A program made the position numbers and the translations under genes. DNA of 64,000 bases, from positions 144,663 to 208,662 of the forward strand of contig JAQDQK010000003.1 in assembly GCA_027658995.1 (NCBI GenBank), in the 5' to 3' direction. Positions 41,694 to 50,201 of the stretch are shown here, piece after piece. Positions within the stretch are counted from its first letter, which is position 1. Each line of letters opens with the position of its first letter. The notes beneath the pieces were generated by a model, which worked only from the letters and a program-made list of their open reading frames with translations, did not search any database and was not told where the DNA came from. The DNA is from Propionibacteriaceae bacterium AM104-82 (GTDB lineage Bacteria > Actinomycetota > Actinomycetes > Propionibacteriales > Propionibacteriaceae).

Positions 41694-42986
41694 TTACTCT
41701 CCGGTGCCGATCGAGTCGGCCTGCGCCTGCGCGGCCTTCATGGCGTCCGCGCCCGAGAGGCCCTGCTTGGCGACCTTCTCGATCTCGTTGTCGAAGGACT
41801 CGATGACCTGCTCGAAGCTGGGGAACGTCGGCGGCACCTTGGCCGTCTTGAGGGCCTCACCGAACTTGGCGAGCTTCTCGTCCTTGGCCAGGGTGTCGTC
41901 GTCCCAGGCGGACTGCAGCGAGGGCAGGTCGCTCGTCAGGCCGTACCACTTGATCTGGGTCTCCGGCTGGCTCAGCCACTCGACAAGCGTCCAGGCGGCG
42001 TCGCGGCTCTTGGTCGCCTTGAAGACGGCCAGGTTGGAGCCGCCGATGAACGAGGAGGACTGGCCGCCGTCGGCGGTCGGGATCGGGGCGACATCGTACT
42101 TGTCCGCGAACGCGTCGTCGCCGTCCTGCTTGGCGAGGTCCTCGACGAGGCTCATCATCCAGGGGCCGGAGATGAACATCGGCACGGCGCCGCTGACGAA
42201 GTCGGCCTCGGTCTGGCCCTCCGGCGGGTTCGGGTCGGAGATGCCGTCCTTGAAGTAGGAGCCGTAGTAGTCGACGGTGGAGACCATCTCCGGGGTATCG
42301 AAGGTGTAGCCCTTGTCGTCGGCGATCTCGGCGCCGCGCGACCAGGCGAGCGGGAGAACGGTCTGCCAGGATCCGGTGCGGCCCGGCTGGAGGCTGATGC
42401 CCCACTTCACGCCGTCCTGCTCCTTCATCTTGGCGGCCATCTGCTTGAACTCGTCCTGGCCGGTGGGCACCTCGGTGACGCCCGCCTTCTCGGCGATGTC
42501 GGTGCGGTAGTAGGCCATCCGCGTCTCGACGTACCACGGCACCGCATAGGAGGTGCCGCCCACCTTCGTGGTGTCGACGGCGCCAGGGAAGAAGCCGTTG
42601 AGGTCGATCGAGCTGGGGGTGGGATCGAGGGCGTCCATGCCGACGAACTCGCCCATCCACGTCGTGCCGACCATCGCGACGTCAGGGGTGGTGCCTGCCG
42701 TGATGGAGTTGACGAACTTGTCGTGCGCCGAGTCCCAGGGGACCGGCGTGACGTTGACCTTGATGTCGGGGTGGGCGTCGGTGAACTCCTTGACGAGCTC
42801 GGGCAGCTTCTCGCCCTCGGCGCCCATCGCCCACACCTCGAGGGTGCCGGACGCCTTTGAGGTGTCGACGGCCTGCGCGGTGGGGGTGTCACCGCCGCCC
42901 CCGTTGTTGCCCTCGTCGCGGCCGCAGCCGGTCAGTGCGAGGGCGGTTCCGGCCGCGAGTGCGACCACCTTGAGGCTCAGACGCAT
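41694..42986 (-). CDS. Sugar ABC transporter substrate-binding lipoprotein (beta-glucan importer)
   Basis: The 430-residue product has a lipoprotein signal with lipobox ALTGC (Cys21), a Gly/Asn/Asp linker and a family 1 solute-binding fold (WAMGAEGEKLPELVKEF start). In this locus it probably binds sophoro-oligosaccharides, as the binding protein of the Listeria 1,2-beta-oligoglucan locus does. It is the first gene of the operon SBP-permeases-glucanase-GH3, with AGGAGG before the ATG and the LacI operator about 105 bases upstream. Confidence 0.92.
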   Translation of the reverse strand: MRLSLKVVALAAGTALALTGCGRDEGNNGGGGDTPTAQAVDTSKASGTLEVWAMGAEGEKLPELVKEFTDAHPDIKVNVTPVPWDSAHDKFVNSITAGTTPDVAMVGTTWMGEFVGMDALDPTPSSIDLNGFFPGAVDTTKVGGTSYAVPWYVETRMAYYRTDIAEKAGVTEVPTGQDEFKQMAAKMKEQDGVKWGISLQPGRTGSWQTVLPLAWSRGAEIADDKGYTFDTPEMVSTVDYYGSYFKDGISDPNPPEGQTEADFVSGAVPMFISGPWMMSLVEDLAKQDGDDAFADKYDVAPIPTADGGQSSSFIGGSNLAVFKATKSRDAAWTLVEWLSQPETQIKWYGLTSDLPSLQSAWDDDTLAKDEKLAKFGEALKTAKVPPTFPSFEQVIESFDNEIEKVAKQGLSGADAMKAAQAQADSIGTGE

Positions 42987-43080
42987 GGTTCCTCCTGAAG
43001 TCTGATGGCCTGGGCCGGCGACTACCTCGGGCGACTGCCGTGTCTTGAGGGACGTCGTTGAGCCTCAGCCTGTCATGGAT

Positions 43081-43101
43081 GCGCTTACCGTAAGCGCTTA
43101 C
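43081..43101. promoter_or_regulatory. LacI operator of the beta-glucan importer operon
   Basis: GTAAGCGCTTAC (43090-43101) is a perfect 12-base palindrome with the CG centre typical of LacI-family sites. It overlaps a second palindrome, GCGCTTAC-C-GTAAGCGC (43081-43097), giving three half sites in 21 bases. The same 12 bases occur in front of the phosphorylase gene. Confidence 0.85.
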
Positions 43102-43158
43102 ATTGGACGCTACACCGTCTCGGGGTGAGTCGCAAGTGTTTGGCGGAAGATCCCCCGG

Positions 43159-44154
43159 TCAGGGGCAGCCGCAGGACTGGCGCAGCACCACCGTCGTCGG
43201 GAGTCGGCGCCCGGGTTCGGCGGCGGAGTGCCCCGCGAGAAGTTGTCCGATGCGGTCGGCGACCAGGCGTCCCAGTTCGCGTACGGGTTGGCGCACCGTC
43301 GTCAACCCTGGCGCGATGTAGCGGGCGGCCATCATGTCGTCCCAGCCGGTCACCGAGACCTGTCCCGGCACGTCGATGGGGCCGCCGCGCAGCGCCCGCA
43401 TGATGGCGAGTGCGAGTTCGTCGTTCGCGCAGACCAGCGCGTCCGCCTCGAGTTCGCCGACGAGCATCGCCCGGGCGACGCCCGCCCCCTCGGACTCGAC
43501 CGCGTGGCACGGCACCGGCGGGCGGGGGGTCAGGCCGCGTTCGAGGTGTGCCTCGACGAAGCCCCGGTGCCTGCCCTCGATGTCGGGGGCCAGCGCCGGG
43601 TTGCCGACGAACAGCAGCGAGGTCCTGCCGTGCACGTCGATCAGGTGGCCCGTCAGGTCGCGCGCGCTGGCCAGGTTCTCGGTCGAGAAGGAGTCCGCGG
43701 CGGCGTCGCCTGCGATCATCACGACGGGTATCTTGCGGCGGACCGCATCGAGGGTGACCTGCGCCACGTCGGCGCCTGCCTGGACCGCGAGGGCGTCGAC
43801 GCGGCCTGCCAGCCTGCGCACCGCCTGGTCGACGTGGGTGCGGTCCTTCGTCAGGGTGACCACGACGCTGGCCTCGCGTGCCGCGGCCGCCGCCTCGAAG
43901 CCGCTGAGCAGTTCGGCGTAGTACGGGCCGCGCAGTTCGTAGAGAACAAGGCCGAAGGCCTCGTTGGTGCGGGCCGCCAGCGAGCGGGCCGCTCCCGTGG
44001 GGACGTAGTTGAGCGCCTCGACCGCCGTCATGACGCGTTCGCGGGTGGCGGGGGAGACCACGTCGGGCTTGCTGAGCACGCGGGAGACGGTCGCGATCGA
44101 CACGCCTGCCGCCGCGGCGACCTCGTAGATCGTGTGCCTGCCCATCTCTGCCAT
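43159..44154 (-). CDS. LacI-family repressor of the beta-glucan locus
   Basis: The 331-residue product has the LacI helix-turn-helix (TIYEVAAAAGVSIATVSRVL, about residues 8-27) and effector domain. It lies between the importer operon and the divergent phosphorylase gene; both have GTAAGCGCTTAC, so it is the obvious regulator. The start could be ATG 44154 or ATG 44145; neither has a strong binding site. The inducer is likely a sophoro-oligosaccharide, by inference. Confidence 0.9.
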   Translation of the reverse strand: MAEMGRHTIYEVAAAAGVSIATVSRVLSKPDVVSPATRERVMTAVEALNYVPTGAARSLAARTNEAFGLVLYELRGPYYAELLSGFEAAAAAREASVVVTLTKDRTHVDQAVRRLAGRVDALAVQAGADVAQVTLDAVRRKIPVVMIAGDAAADSFSTENLASARDLTGHLIDVHGRTSLLFVGNPALAPDIEGRHRGFVEAHLERGLTPRPPVPCHAVESEGAGVARAMLVGELEADALVCANDELALAIMRALRGGPIDVPGQVSVTGWDDMMAARYIAPGLTTVRQPVRELGRLVADRIGQLLAGHSAAEPGRRLPTTVVLRQSCGCP

Positions 44155-44228
44155 GTCGCTCTCGTTTCACGCTCAAGGCCCCGTTCGGCGGGGCCGGTCA
44201 GAGCCTATTGCCTGATGACTACCGATCA

Positions 44229-44258
44229 TTGCACCACCGGGGCGTAAGCGCTTACAGT
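44229..44258 (+). promoter_or_regulatory. Promoter and LacI operator of the GH94 gene
   Basis: TTGCAC (44229-44234), 18 bases and TACAGT (44253-44258) form a promoter. The operator GTAAGCGCTTAC at 44244-44255 covers the spacer and the first bases of the -10. The ATG begins exactly seven bases after the -10, so the mRNA is probably leaderless. Confidence 0.8.
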
Positions 44259-44265
44259 TTGGGTC

Positions 44266-47200
44266 ATGAGCACTCCAACGGCGTTGTTGCATCCGGCCAC
44301 CCAGCTCGAGGACAAGGTCGCGGGCCTGTGGCTCCGCGAGCGCGCGGATGGCTCCTGGCTTCCCCATTCGCTGACCGGAGGGGGTGAGGGGCAGGCGGGG
44401 CCGCTGCACTGGCGCGCCACCCGCACCGCCCTCGAGGGGCGCGAAGGCTGGTCCCGGCAGGTCGAGGTCGTCAACACCGGCGACCGGGAGGTCCGGTTCG
44501 ACCTGGTCGCCGTGGAGGACCCCTCGCTCTCGCCTGCGGCGGTGCTGGACGCCAACCGGTTGTACCCCTCCCAGTACCTCGACCTCACCCCGGTCGACCT
44601 GGGCGAGCGCGGGACCGCCGTCGCGATCCGGCAGAACATGCCAGGCCCGCGCGCGCCGTGGGCCCTGATCGGCTCCTGGACCTCCGCGGTCGGCTGGGCC
44701 AGCGACGTCACGCAGTTGACGGGCCGCGGCCTCCCGGAGGGCGCCCCATGGCCGGGCCTCAACGCCGACCTGCCGAGCAGCAGGCTGCAACAGGAACACT
44801 CCGCCGTTGCGCTGCAGAGCGCGCCCGTCACGCTCGCGCCGGGGGAGCGCTGGGAGGGCGGCATCTTCGTGCTGCTCGTCGACGACCACCCCGCGGCGAC
44901 CTCGCCCGCCGACGCGGCCCGTGCCGAGGGTCTGCGGCCCGGCCGGGCGCTGCCCGAGGTGCGCGAGTCCGCCGCCTCGCTCGTCGGCCGCGACACCCCG
45001 GGCCTGTCGGCGGACGACCCGAGCCCCGAGGTGCTCGCCGCCCTCTCCCCAGGGGAGCGGCGACACGTCGAGGACCTCGACGGCCGCGAGGTCAGTTGGT
45101 TCACACCCGAGGGCGACCACGTCGTCACCGCCGCGAAGCAGCGCGCGGTGCCACGGCCCCACGGCCAGATCCTCCGGCCGCTGACGGGCCTGCTTCCCGA
45201 CCCGACCGACGTGACCTGCACCGTCTGGATGGACGGCGGCTTCTGCTCCCACCTGACGCTCGGTCACGCCGCGCTCGGCCGGATCCTCGCCGCCAAGGAG
45301 ACGCCGCTTCCGATCGGCAGGATCCACGGCGTCCGGATCGCCGTCAACGAGGGCGACGGGTGGCGACTGCTCGGCACGCCGTCGGCCTGGCGCTCCGGCC
45401 TCGACCACGCCACCTGGATCTACGCATCAGGCGAGCGCGTCATCCGCGTCGAGACCCGCGGCCCGGGCGCCGACGGCGCGGTCGCCGTCTCGGTGCACAC
45501 GAGCGGGGGAGAACCGCTCCCGGCGCTCGTCATCCTCGCGCTCAACTGGGTGGGCGCACCCGGCGCGACCGGCGGCGTCTCCGTGACGGGCGAGACCCTC
45601 ACCGTCGCCGCTCCCGAAGGCGCCCTGCTCGCCGACGCCTCCCTGACCGTCGACTTGCCCGCCGACGCGCAGGTCGGCGGGGATGAGGCGCTGTTCTCCG
45701 ACGGCGTCGGCCGCGGCGAGCCCGTCGTGACCGCCCGCGTCCCGGCGCTCGCCGACTGGTCGCTGCTGCTGCGCCCCGGGGTACCAGGCGGAACCGAGCG
45801 CGGGGGGTCCGAGGGCTGGGCCGACGTGCACGACCGGATCGCCATCTCCGCCGAGGGCGGGGCGGCGGCCACCGACGAGGTCGCGCGGATCGACCAGGCG
45901 TGCGGGTGGTTCGCCCATGACGCGCTGGTGCACTACCTGTCGCCGCGCGGCCTCGAGCAGCACACCGGCGGGGCGTGGGGCACCAGGGACGTCTCGCAGG
46001 GGCCTGTCGGGCTGCTGCGCGCCTGGGGCGAGCACGCCGCCTGGCGCGACCTGCTCCTGATCGTCTTCCGCGCCCAGCACGAGCGGGGCGACTGGCCGCA
46101 GGCCTTCGACTTCCTGCCCGACTACCGCCGCGACGAGGTCGCCGACTCACACGGCGACGTCGTCTACTGGCCCCTGCTCGCGCTCGGGCAGTATCTCGTC
46201 GCCACCGGCGACGCGGGCATCCTCGCCGAACCGGTCGCGTTCACCGGCGACGGCGCACCGGGCGGCGAGGCTACCCTCGCCGACCACCTCCGTCGCGCGC
46301 TCGACGCCGTCGAGGCGACCTTCGTGACGGGCACCGCGCTGCCCGCCTACGGCCACGGCGACTGGAACGACTCCCTGCAGCCCGCCAGCCCTGACCTGGC
46401 GCGCGCGATGGTCTCCACCTGGACCGTCGTGCTGCAGGCCGAGGCCCTCACCGTCCTCGCGCAGGGCGTCGGGGCGGCTGCCCCCGACATCGCCGAACGC
46501 GCCGCAGGCATCGCCGAGCGCGGCACCGCCGACCTGCGCCGCGAACTCCTCGTCGACGGGGTGCTCGCGGGCTACGGAGTGCGGGAGGACTCGGGGCTGC
46601 GCCCGCTGATCCACCCGCGCGACACCGGGACGGGGCTGACCTACTCGGTGCTCGCCATGATCCACGCCATCGCGGGCGATCTCCTGACGCCGGAGGAGGC
46701 CTCGCGCCACCTCGACCTGATCGCCGAACACCTGACAGGACCCGACGGTGTGCGACTGTTCGACCGCCCCGTCGCCTACCGCGGCGGGCCCATGGAGGTC
46801 TTCCAGCGGGCCGAGGCGAGCACCTTCTTCGGCCGCGAGATCGGCCTGATGTACATGCACGCGCACCTGCGCTACGCCGAGGCCCTCGCCCGCGTCGGCG
46901 ACGGCAGGGGACTGCTGCGCGCCCTCGCGCAGGCGGTCCCGATCGGGATCCGCGACCAGGTCGCCACCGCGACCCCGCGACAGGCCAACACCTACGCCTC
47001 CAGCTCGGACGCCGCCTTCGCCGACCGCTACGAGGCGGCCGCCGACTACCACCGCGTCGCGGCGGGGGAGGTCGCGCTCGACGGCGGGTGGCGCGTCTAC
47101 TCGTCCGGGCCCGGGCTGTTCCTGGAGGTGCTGACCCAGCGGATGCTCGGCGTCCGGCACGCGGGGGCCGAGGTGGAACTCGACCCGGTCATCGACCCCG

Positions 47201-47415
47201 ACCTGCGCGGCCTCGACGCAGCCCTTCCGCTGCTCGGCGGTGCCGTCCGGGTCGAGATCGTGGCGGGCCCGCTCGGGCACGGCGTCGCCTCGGTGCACGC
47301 CGACGGAAGGCCGCTCGCCACCCGGGCGCTCACCAACCCCTACCGCGCGCCCGGCGTCGCGGTCGCGGCCGAGGAACTGCGCGGCGCCGGGGTGCTGCGG
47401 ATCGTCACCGGCTGA
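44266..47415 (+). CDS. GH94 phosphorylase, likely 1,2-beta-oligoglucan phosphorylase
   Basis: The 1049-residue product has an N-terminal beta-sandwich region (1 to about 520), an (alpha/alpha)6 catalytic domain (about 540-960) with GDWND at residues 698-702 (general acid region) and a C-terminal jelly roll. GH94 cellobiose or chitobiose phosphorylases have about 800 residues; the longer form and the GDWNDSLQP version point to 1,2-beta-oligoglucan phosphorylase of the Listeria type. It would split sophoro-oligosaccharides with phosphate to glucose-1-phosphate. There is no signal peptide. Its stop converges on a YciI-like gene. The alternative is a laminaribiose or cellodextrin phosphorylase. 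Confidence 0.82.
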   Translation: MSTPTALLHPATQLEDKVAGLWLRERADGSWLPHSLTGGGEGQAGPLHWRATRTALEGREGWSRQVEVVNTGDREVRFDLVAVEDPSLSPAAVLDANRLYPSQYLDLTPVDLGERGTAVAIRQNMPGPRAPWALIGSWTSAVGWASDVTQLTGRGLPEGAPWPGLNADLPSSRLQQEHSAVALQSAPVTLAPGERWEGGIFVLLVDDHPAATSPADAARAEGLRPGRALPEVRESAASLVGRDTPGLSADDPSPEVLAALSPGERRHVEDLDGREVSWFTPEGDHVVTAAKQRAVPRPHGQILRPLTGLLPDPTDVTCTVWMDGGFCSHLTLGHAALGRILAAKETPLPIGRIHGVRIAVNEGDGWRLLGTPSAWRSGLDHATWIYASGERVIRVETRGPGADGAVAVSVHTSGGEPLPALVILALNWVGAPGATGGVSVTGETLTVAAPEGALLADASLTVDLPADAQVGGDEALFSDGVGRGEPVVTARVPALADWSLLLRPGVPGGTERGGSEGWADVHDRIAISAEGGAAATDEVARIDQACGWFAHDALVHYLSPRGLEQHTGGAWGTRDVSQGPVGLLRAWGEHAAWRDLLLIVFRAQHERGDWPQAFDFLPDYRRDEVADSHGDVVYWPLLALGQYLVATGDAGILAEPVAFTGDGAPGGEATLADHLRRALDAVEATFVTGTALPAYGHGDWNDSLQPASPDLARAMVSTWTVVLQAEALTVLAQGVGAAAPDIAERAAGIAERGTADLRRELLVDGVLAGYGVREDSGLRPLIHPRDTGTGLTYSVLAMIHAIAGDLLTPEEASRHLDLIAEHLTGPDGVRLFDRPVAYRGGPMEVFQRAEASTFFGREIGLMYMHAHLRYAEALARVGDGRGLLRALAQAVPIGIRDQVATATPRQANTYASSSDAAFADRYEAAADYHRVAAGEVALDGGWRVYSSGPGLFLEVLTQRMLGVRHAGAEVELDPVIDPDLRGLDAALPLLGGAVRVEIVAGPLGHGVASVHADGRPLATRALTNPYRAPGVAVAAEELRGAGVLRIVTG

Positions 47416-47425
47416 CGGGCCAGGC

Positions 47426-47707
47426 TCAGGCCAGAGAGCCGATCACCGGGTTCCAGGGCTGGATGCGGCGCTCTGCGATGAGGCCCTCCTGCCAGAACGG
47501 ATCCGCGTTGAGTTGGGAGTGGACCAGGTCCTCGCTGTCGGCGGAGAAGATCAGCAGCGCCCCCGGCGGGACAGAGCCGGGGTAGGGGCCGCTGGCCACC
47601 AGCGTGTCGCCGACCAGCGACGAGAGGTAGGCCCGGTGCCGCGGGCGGACCAGGTCGAGCGCATCGGAGTCCGTGACATAGGTGTAGTGCACCGCGAAGT
47701 AGCTCAT
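47426..47707 (-). CDS. YciI-like domain protein
   Basis: The 93-residue product belongs to the YCII family (ferredoxin-like dimeric fold): FAVHYTYVTDSDALDLVRPRHRAYL with the conserved His, and LLIFSADS plus DPFWQEGL later. The family includes small hydrolases and dehalogenase-like proteins; the role is unknown. It lies between the beta-glucan locus and infA. Confidence 0.85.
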   Translation of the reverse strand: MSYFAVHYTYVTDSDALDLVRPRHRAYLSSLVGDTLVASGPYPGSVPPGALLIFSADSEDLVHSQLNADPFWQEGLIAERRIQPWNPVIGSLA

Positions 47708-47736
47708 GGCGGTAAGGCTATCCCCGGGTCGGGTAT

Positions 47737-47765
47737 TTGTTTGCGGGCGCTCACGAGCGTAAACT
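47737..47765 (+). promoter_or_regulatory. infA promoter
   Basis: TTGTTT (47737-47742), 17 bases and TAAACT (47760-47765) make a near-consensus promoter. The leader is about 45 bases. Confidence 0.7.
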
Positions 47766-47816
47766 CACCTGTTGGAGTATCATCCGGCGCCGCCGGAGCG
47801 AGAAGAATGAGAGTAC

Positions 47817-48038
47817 ATGGCGAAGAAAGAAGGAGCCCTCGAACTCGAGGGCACCGTGGTCGAGGCCCTGCCCAACGCGATGTTCCGCGTCGAGCTGGCC
47901 AACGGTCACAAGGTTCTCACCACCATCAGCGGCAAGATGCGCCAGCACTACATCCGCATCCTGCCCGCCGACCGCGTCGTCGTCGAGCTGTCGCCCTACG
48001 ACCTGACGCGAGGCCGCATCGTCTACCGGCACAAGTGA
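47817..48038 (+). CDS. infA: Translation initiation factor IF-1
   Basis: The 73-residue product begins [20 protein letters not shown] and has the S1-like OB fold of IF-1, with the [16 protein letters not shown] motif. It blocks the A site during initiation. It is transcribed alone: promoter upstream, terminator downstream. Confidence 0.98.
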   Translation: MAKKEGALELEGTVVEALPNAMFRVELANGHKVLTTISGKMRQHYIRILPADRVVVELSPYDLTRGRIVYRHK

Positions 48039-48061
48039 GCTGCGACGCAGCCTGTGTCACT

Positions 48062-48101
48062 GCGCGCCCACCCCGAACCAGGGGAGGGGCGCGCTTTTGT
48101 T
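48062..48101 (+). terminator. Intrinsic terminator after infA
   Basis: GCGCGCCC (48062-48069) pairs with GGGCGCGC (48087-48094), with an inner CCCC/GGGG pair, followed by TTTTGTTT. It separates infA from the rpmJ-rpsM transcript. Confidence 0.9.
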
Positions 48102-48110
48102 TGCCCGGAT

Positions 48111-48139
48111 TTGGGAAGTCGTTGCCGCTGGCGTAAGCT
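48111..48139 (+). promoter_or_regulatory. Promoter of the rpmJ-rplQ (alpha) operon
   Basis: TTGGGA (48111-48116), 17 bases and TAAGCT (48134-48139) lie just after the infA terminator. The leader of about 110 bases before rpmJ is G/C-rich and contains no gene. Confidence 0.7.
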
Positions 48140-48256
48140 GTCTCGTCGGTCGTCTATGCCCGGACACGCGCGCGTGCCCAGAGTCTAGGTGCCCGATTCA
48201 CCATCCGATTGGGGCGCACAACTGTGCTCCCAGTCGCCGATTGAAAGGTTGCTCGA

Positions 48257-48370
48257 ATGAAGGTTCAGCCGAGCGTCAAGACGATCTGCGACAAGTGCAA
48301 GGTCATCCGCCGGCACGGTCGTGTGATGGTGATCTGCGAGAACCCGCGGCACAAGCAGCGCCAGGGCTGA
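48257..48370 (+). CDS. rpmJ: 50S ribosomal protein L36, zinc type (bL36)
   Basis: The frame from ATG 48257 to TGA encodes 37 residues, [20 protein letters not shown] and on to a basic end HKQRQG. Cys11, Cys14, Cys27 and His32 form the zinc site of the C+ form. A GAAAGG site lies before the ATG. It is too short for a usual length cutoff and is easy to miss. Confidence 0.97.
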   Translation: MKVQPSVKTICDKCKVIRRHGRVMVICENPRHKQRQG

Positions 48371-48621
48371 GCCCAGGCCTGCCACCCCACGGGGACGCAG
48401 ATCATTGCGGAAAGGGTCGATCGCCCGCCCCGCCGACACAACTGAAGCAACGTGATCGCAAGGCTCCCTCACGGGAGTTCCACCCTTGGACGAAGGCCAA
48501 GGCCCCGTCGGCACCCCAAGCGGTGCCACAGGCGGCGGGGACGCGTCACGCCACACACCTTCGCGGTCCGCGACCGGGTTCAGACGAACCAGGACCGAAA
48601 CAATGAGAAAGGTACCGCCTG
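48371..48621 (+). promoter_or_regulatory. Structured rpmJ-rpsM intergenic leader
   Basis: The 251 bases hold no convincing gene. They show a CTCCC-TCAC-GGGAG hairpin (about 48462-48475) and a larger structure: GGCACC (48510-48515) pairs with GGTGCC (48522-48527), enclosed by CCCCG (48503-48507) with CGGGG (48536-48540). No T-run follows, so a control or processing element is likelier than a terminator. Confidence 0.4.
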
Positions 48622-48996
48622 ATGGCACGCCTCGTTGGTGTTGACCTCCCGCGCGACAAGCGCCTTGAGGTTGCACTCACCTACATCTTCGGCATGGGCA
48701 AGACCCGCGCCGCCGAGACCCTCGCCGCCACTGGGATCAGTGGCGATCTGCGAGTCCACCAGCTCACCGACGACCAGCTCGTCGCGCTGCGCGACCACAT
48801 CGAAGGCAACTACGAGATCGAGGGCGACCTCCGCCGCTCGGTTGCCGCCGACATCCGCCGCAAGGTCGAGATCGGTAACTACCAGGGCCGCCGTCACCGC
48901 AGTGGTCTGCCGGTCCGTGGTCAGCGCACCCGGACGAACGCGCGCACCCGCAAGGGTAAGAAGAAGGCCGTCGCTGGCAAGAAGAAGGCACGCTGA
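48622..48996 (+). CDS. rpsM: 30S ribosomal protein S13 (uS13)
   Basis: The 124-residue product begins [20 protein letters not shown] and has the helix-two-turns-helix, coiled-coil and basic C-terminal tail ([20 protein letters not shown]) that contacts the P-site tRNA. A GAGAAAGG site precedes it. Confidence 0.98.
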   Translation: MARLVGVDLPRDKRLEVALTYIFGMGKTRAAETLAATGISGDLRVHQLTDDQLVALRDHIEGNYEIEGDLRRSVAADIRRKVEIGNYQGRRHRSGLPVRGQRTRTNARTRKGKKKAVAGKKKAR

Positions 48997-49042
48997 CCCC
49001 CCGGGGTGAGCGCCTCTTACAGGACTCAAGGAGAAAGACTTA

Positions 49043-49450
49043 ATGGCTACTGCAAGCCGCAAGGCGGCCGCCAAGACCAAGGTGCGCCGCAAGGAGAAGA
49101 AGAATGTGCTCGCCGGCCAGGCGCACATCAAGAGCACCTTCAACAACACCATCATCTCGATCACCGATCCCACCGGTGCAGTGATCTCGTGGGCCTCTGC
49201 CGGCACCGTCGGTTTCAAGGGCTCCCGCAAGTCGACCCCGTTCGCCGCCCAGATGGCTGCGGAGGCCGCTGGCCGCCGCGCCATGGAGCACGGCATGAAG
49301 CGTGTCGACGTGTTCGTCAAGGGTCCCGGCTCCGGCCGTGAGACCGCGATCCGCTCGCTCGGCGCCGTCGGGCTCGAGGTCGGTGCCATCTCGGATGTCA
49401 CCCCCGTGCCCCACAACGGAACCCGCCCGCCCAAGCGTCGTCGCGTCTGA
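49043..49450 (+). CDS. rpsK: 30S ribosomal protein S11 (uS11)
   Basis: The 135-residue product has a basic N-terminus and the conserved [15 protein letters not shown] and [17 protein letters not shown] segments of S11, ending PPKRRRV. It follows rpsM after 46 bases with a GGAGAAAG site. Confidence 0.98.
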   Translation: MATASRKAAAKTKVRRKEKKNVLAGQAHIKSTFNNTIISITDPTGAVISWASAGTVGFKGSRKSTPFAAQMAAEAAGRRAMEHGMKRVDVFVKGPGSGRETAIRSLGAVGLEVGAISDVTPVPHNGTRPPKRRRV

Positions 49451-49482
49451 TCGCCCGAGACAAGGAAAGGACCTAAGAACCC

Positions 49483-50088
49483 ATGGCTCGTTACACCGGC
49501 CCAATGACCAAGAAGTCCCGTCGTCTCGGGACCGACCTCGTCGGCAACGACAAGGCATTCGAGCGTCGTCCGTACCCCCCGGGTGTGCACGGACGCGGTC
49601 GCACCAAGGACTCCGAGTACTCGCTGCAGCTCAAGGAGAAGCAGAAGGCTCGCTACTCGTACGGCGTGCTGGAGAAGCAGTTCCGCCGCTACTACGAAGA
49701 GGCCGACCGTTACCCCGGCAAGACCGGTGACCGTCTGCTGCAGATCCTCGAGTCCCGTCTCGACAACGTGGTCTACCGCGCAGGCTTCGCCTCGACGCGT
49801 CGTCAGGCCCGTCAGCTCGTCGTGCACGGCCACTTCCTCGTGAACGGTCAGCGCGTCAACATCCCGTCCTACCGGGTGCGTGCGCACGACATCATCGACG
49901 TCGCCGAGAAGTCGCTGAACCTGACCCCCTTCGTGATCGCCCGTGAGACCCACGGCGAGCGCTCGGTTCCGGCGTGGCTCGAGGCCCGTCCGAACCGGAT
50001 GCGGATCCTCGTTCACCAACTCCCCGTCCGCGAGCAGATCGTGATTGACGTCCAGGAGCAGATGATCGTCGAGCTCTACTCGAAGTAG
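49483..50088 (+). CDS. rpsD: 30S ribosomal protein S4 (uS4)
   Basis: The 201-residue product lacks the N-terminal zinc cysteines of the C+ form (MARYTGPMTKKSRRLGTDLV), and carries the S4 RNA-binding domain (LESRLDNVVYRAGFASTRRQ). It is a primary 16S binder and in E. coli represses the alpha operon. Confidence 0.97.
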   Translation: MARYTGPMTKKSRRLGTDLVGNDKAFERRPYPPGVHGRGRTKDSEYSLQLKEKQKARYSYGVLEKQFRRYYEEADRYPGKTGDRLLQILESRLDNVVYRAGFASTRRQARQLVVHGHFLVNGQRVNIPSYRVRAHDIIDVAEKSLNLTPFVIARETHGERSVPAWLEARPNRMRILVHQLPVREQIVIDVQEQMIVELYSK

Positions 50089-50101
50089 TCGCCCCACCGG
50101 T

Positions 50102-50125
50102 TGCGGTGGCCACCCGGCCACCGCA
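50102..50125 (+). other. Strong hairpin between rpsD and rpoA
   Basis: TGCGGTGGCC (50102-50111) and its exact complement (50116-50125) flank ACCC, giving a 10-bp stem in the 113-base gap. No T-run follows. It may attenuate rpoA or protect the upstream mRNA 3' end. Confidence 0.6.
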
Positions 50126-50201
50126 CCACCTGTGGTCGCAGTCAGCGGCCACGCCTCATGTCGCGTCATCAAATAGTGGTTGACGCGGGAAGGAACAGTT
50201 C

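Noticed and set aside
48097..48606. A 169-codon plus-strand frame spanning rpmJ.
   Set aside because: It overlaps the certain rpmJ gene in another frame and has a Pro/Lys/Ser-rich product without motif.
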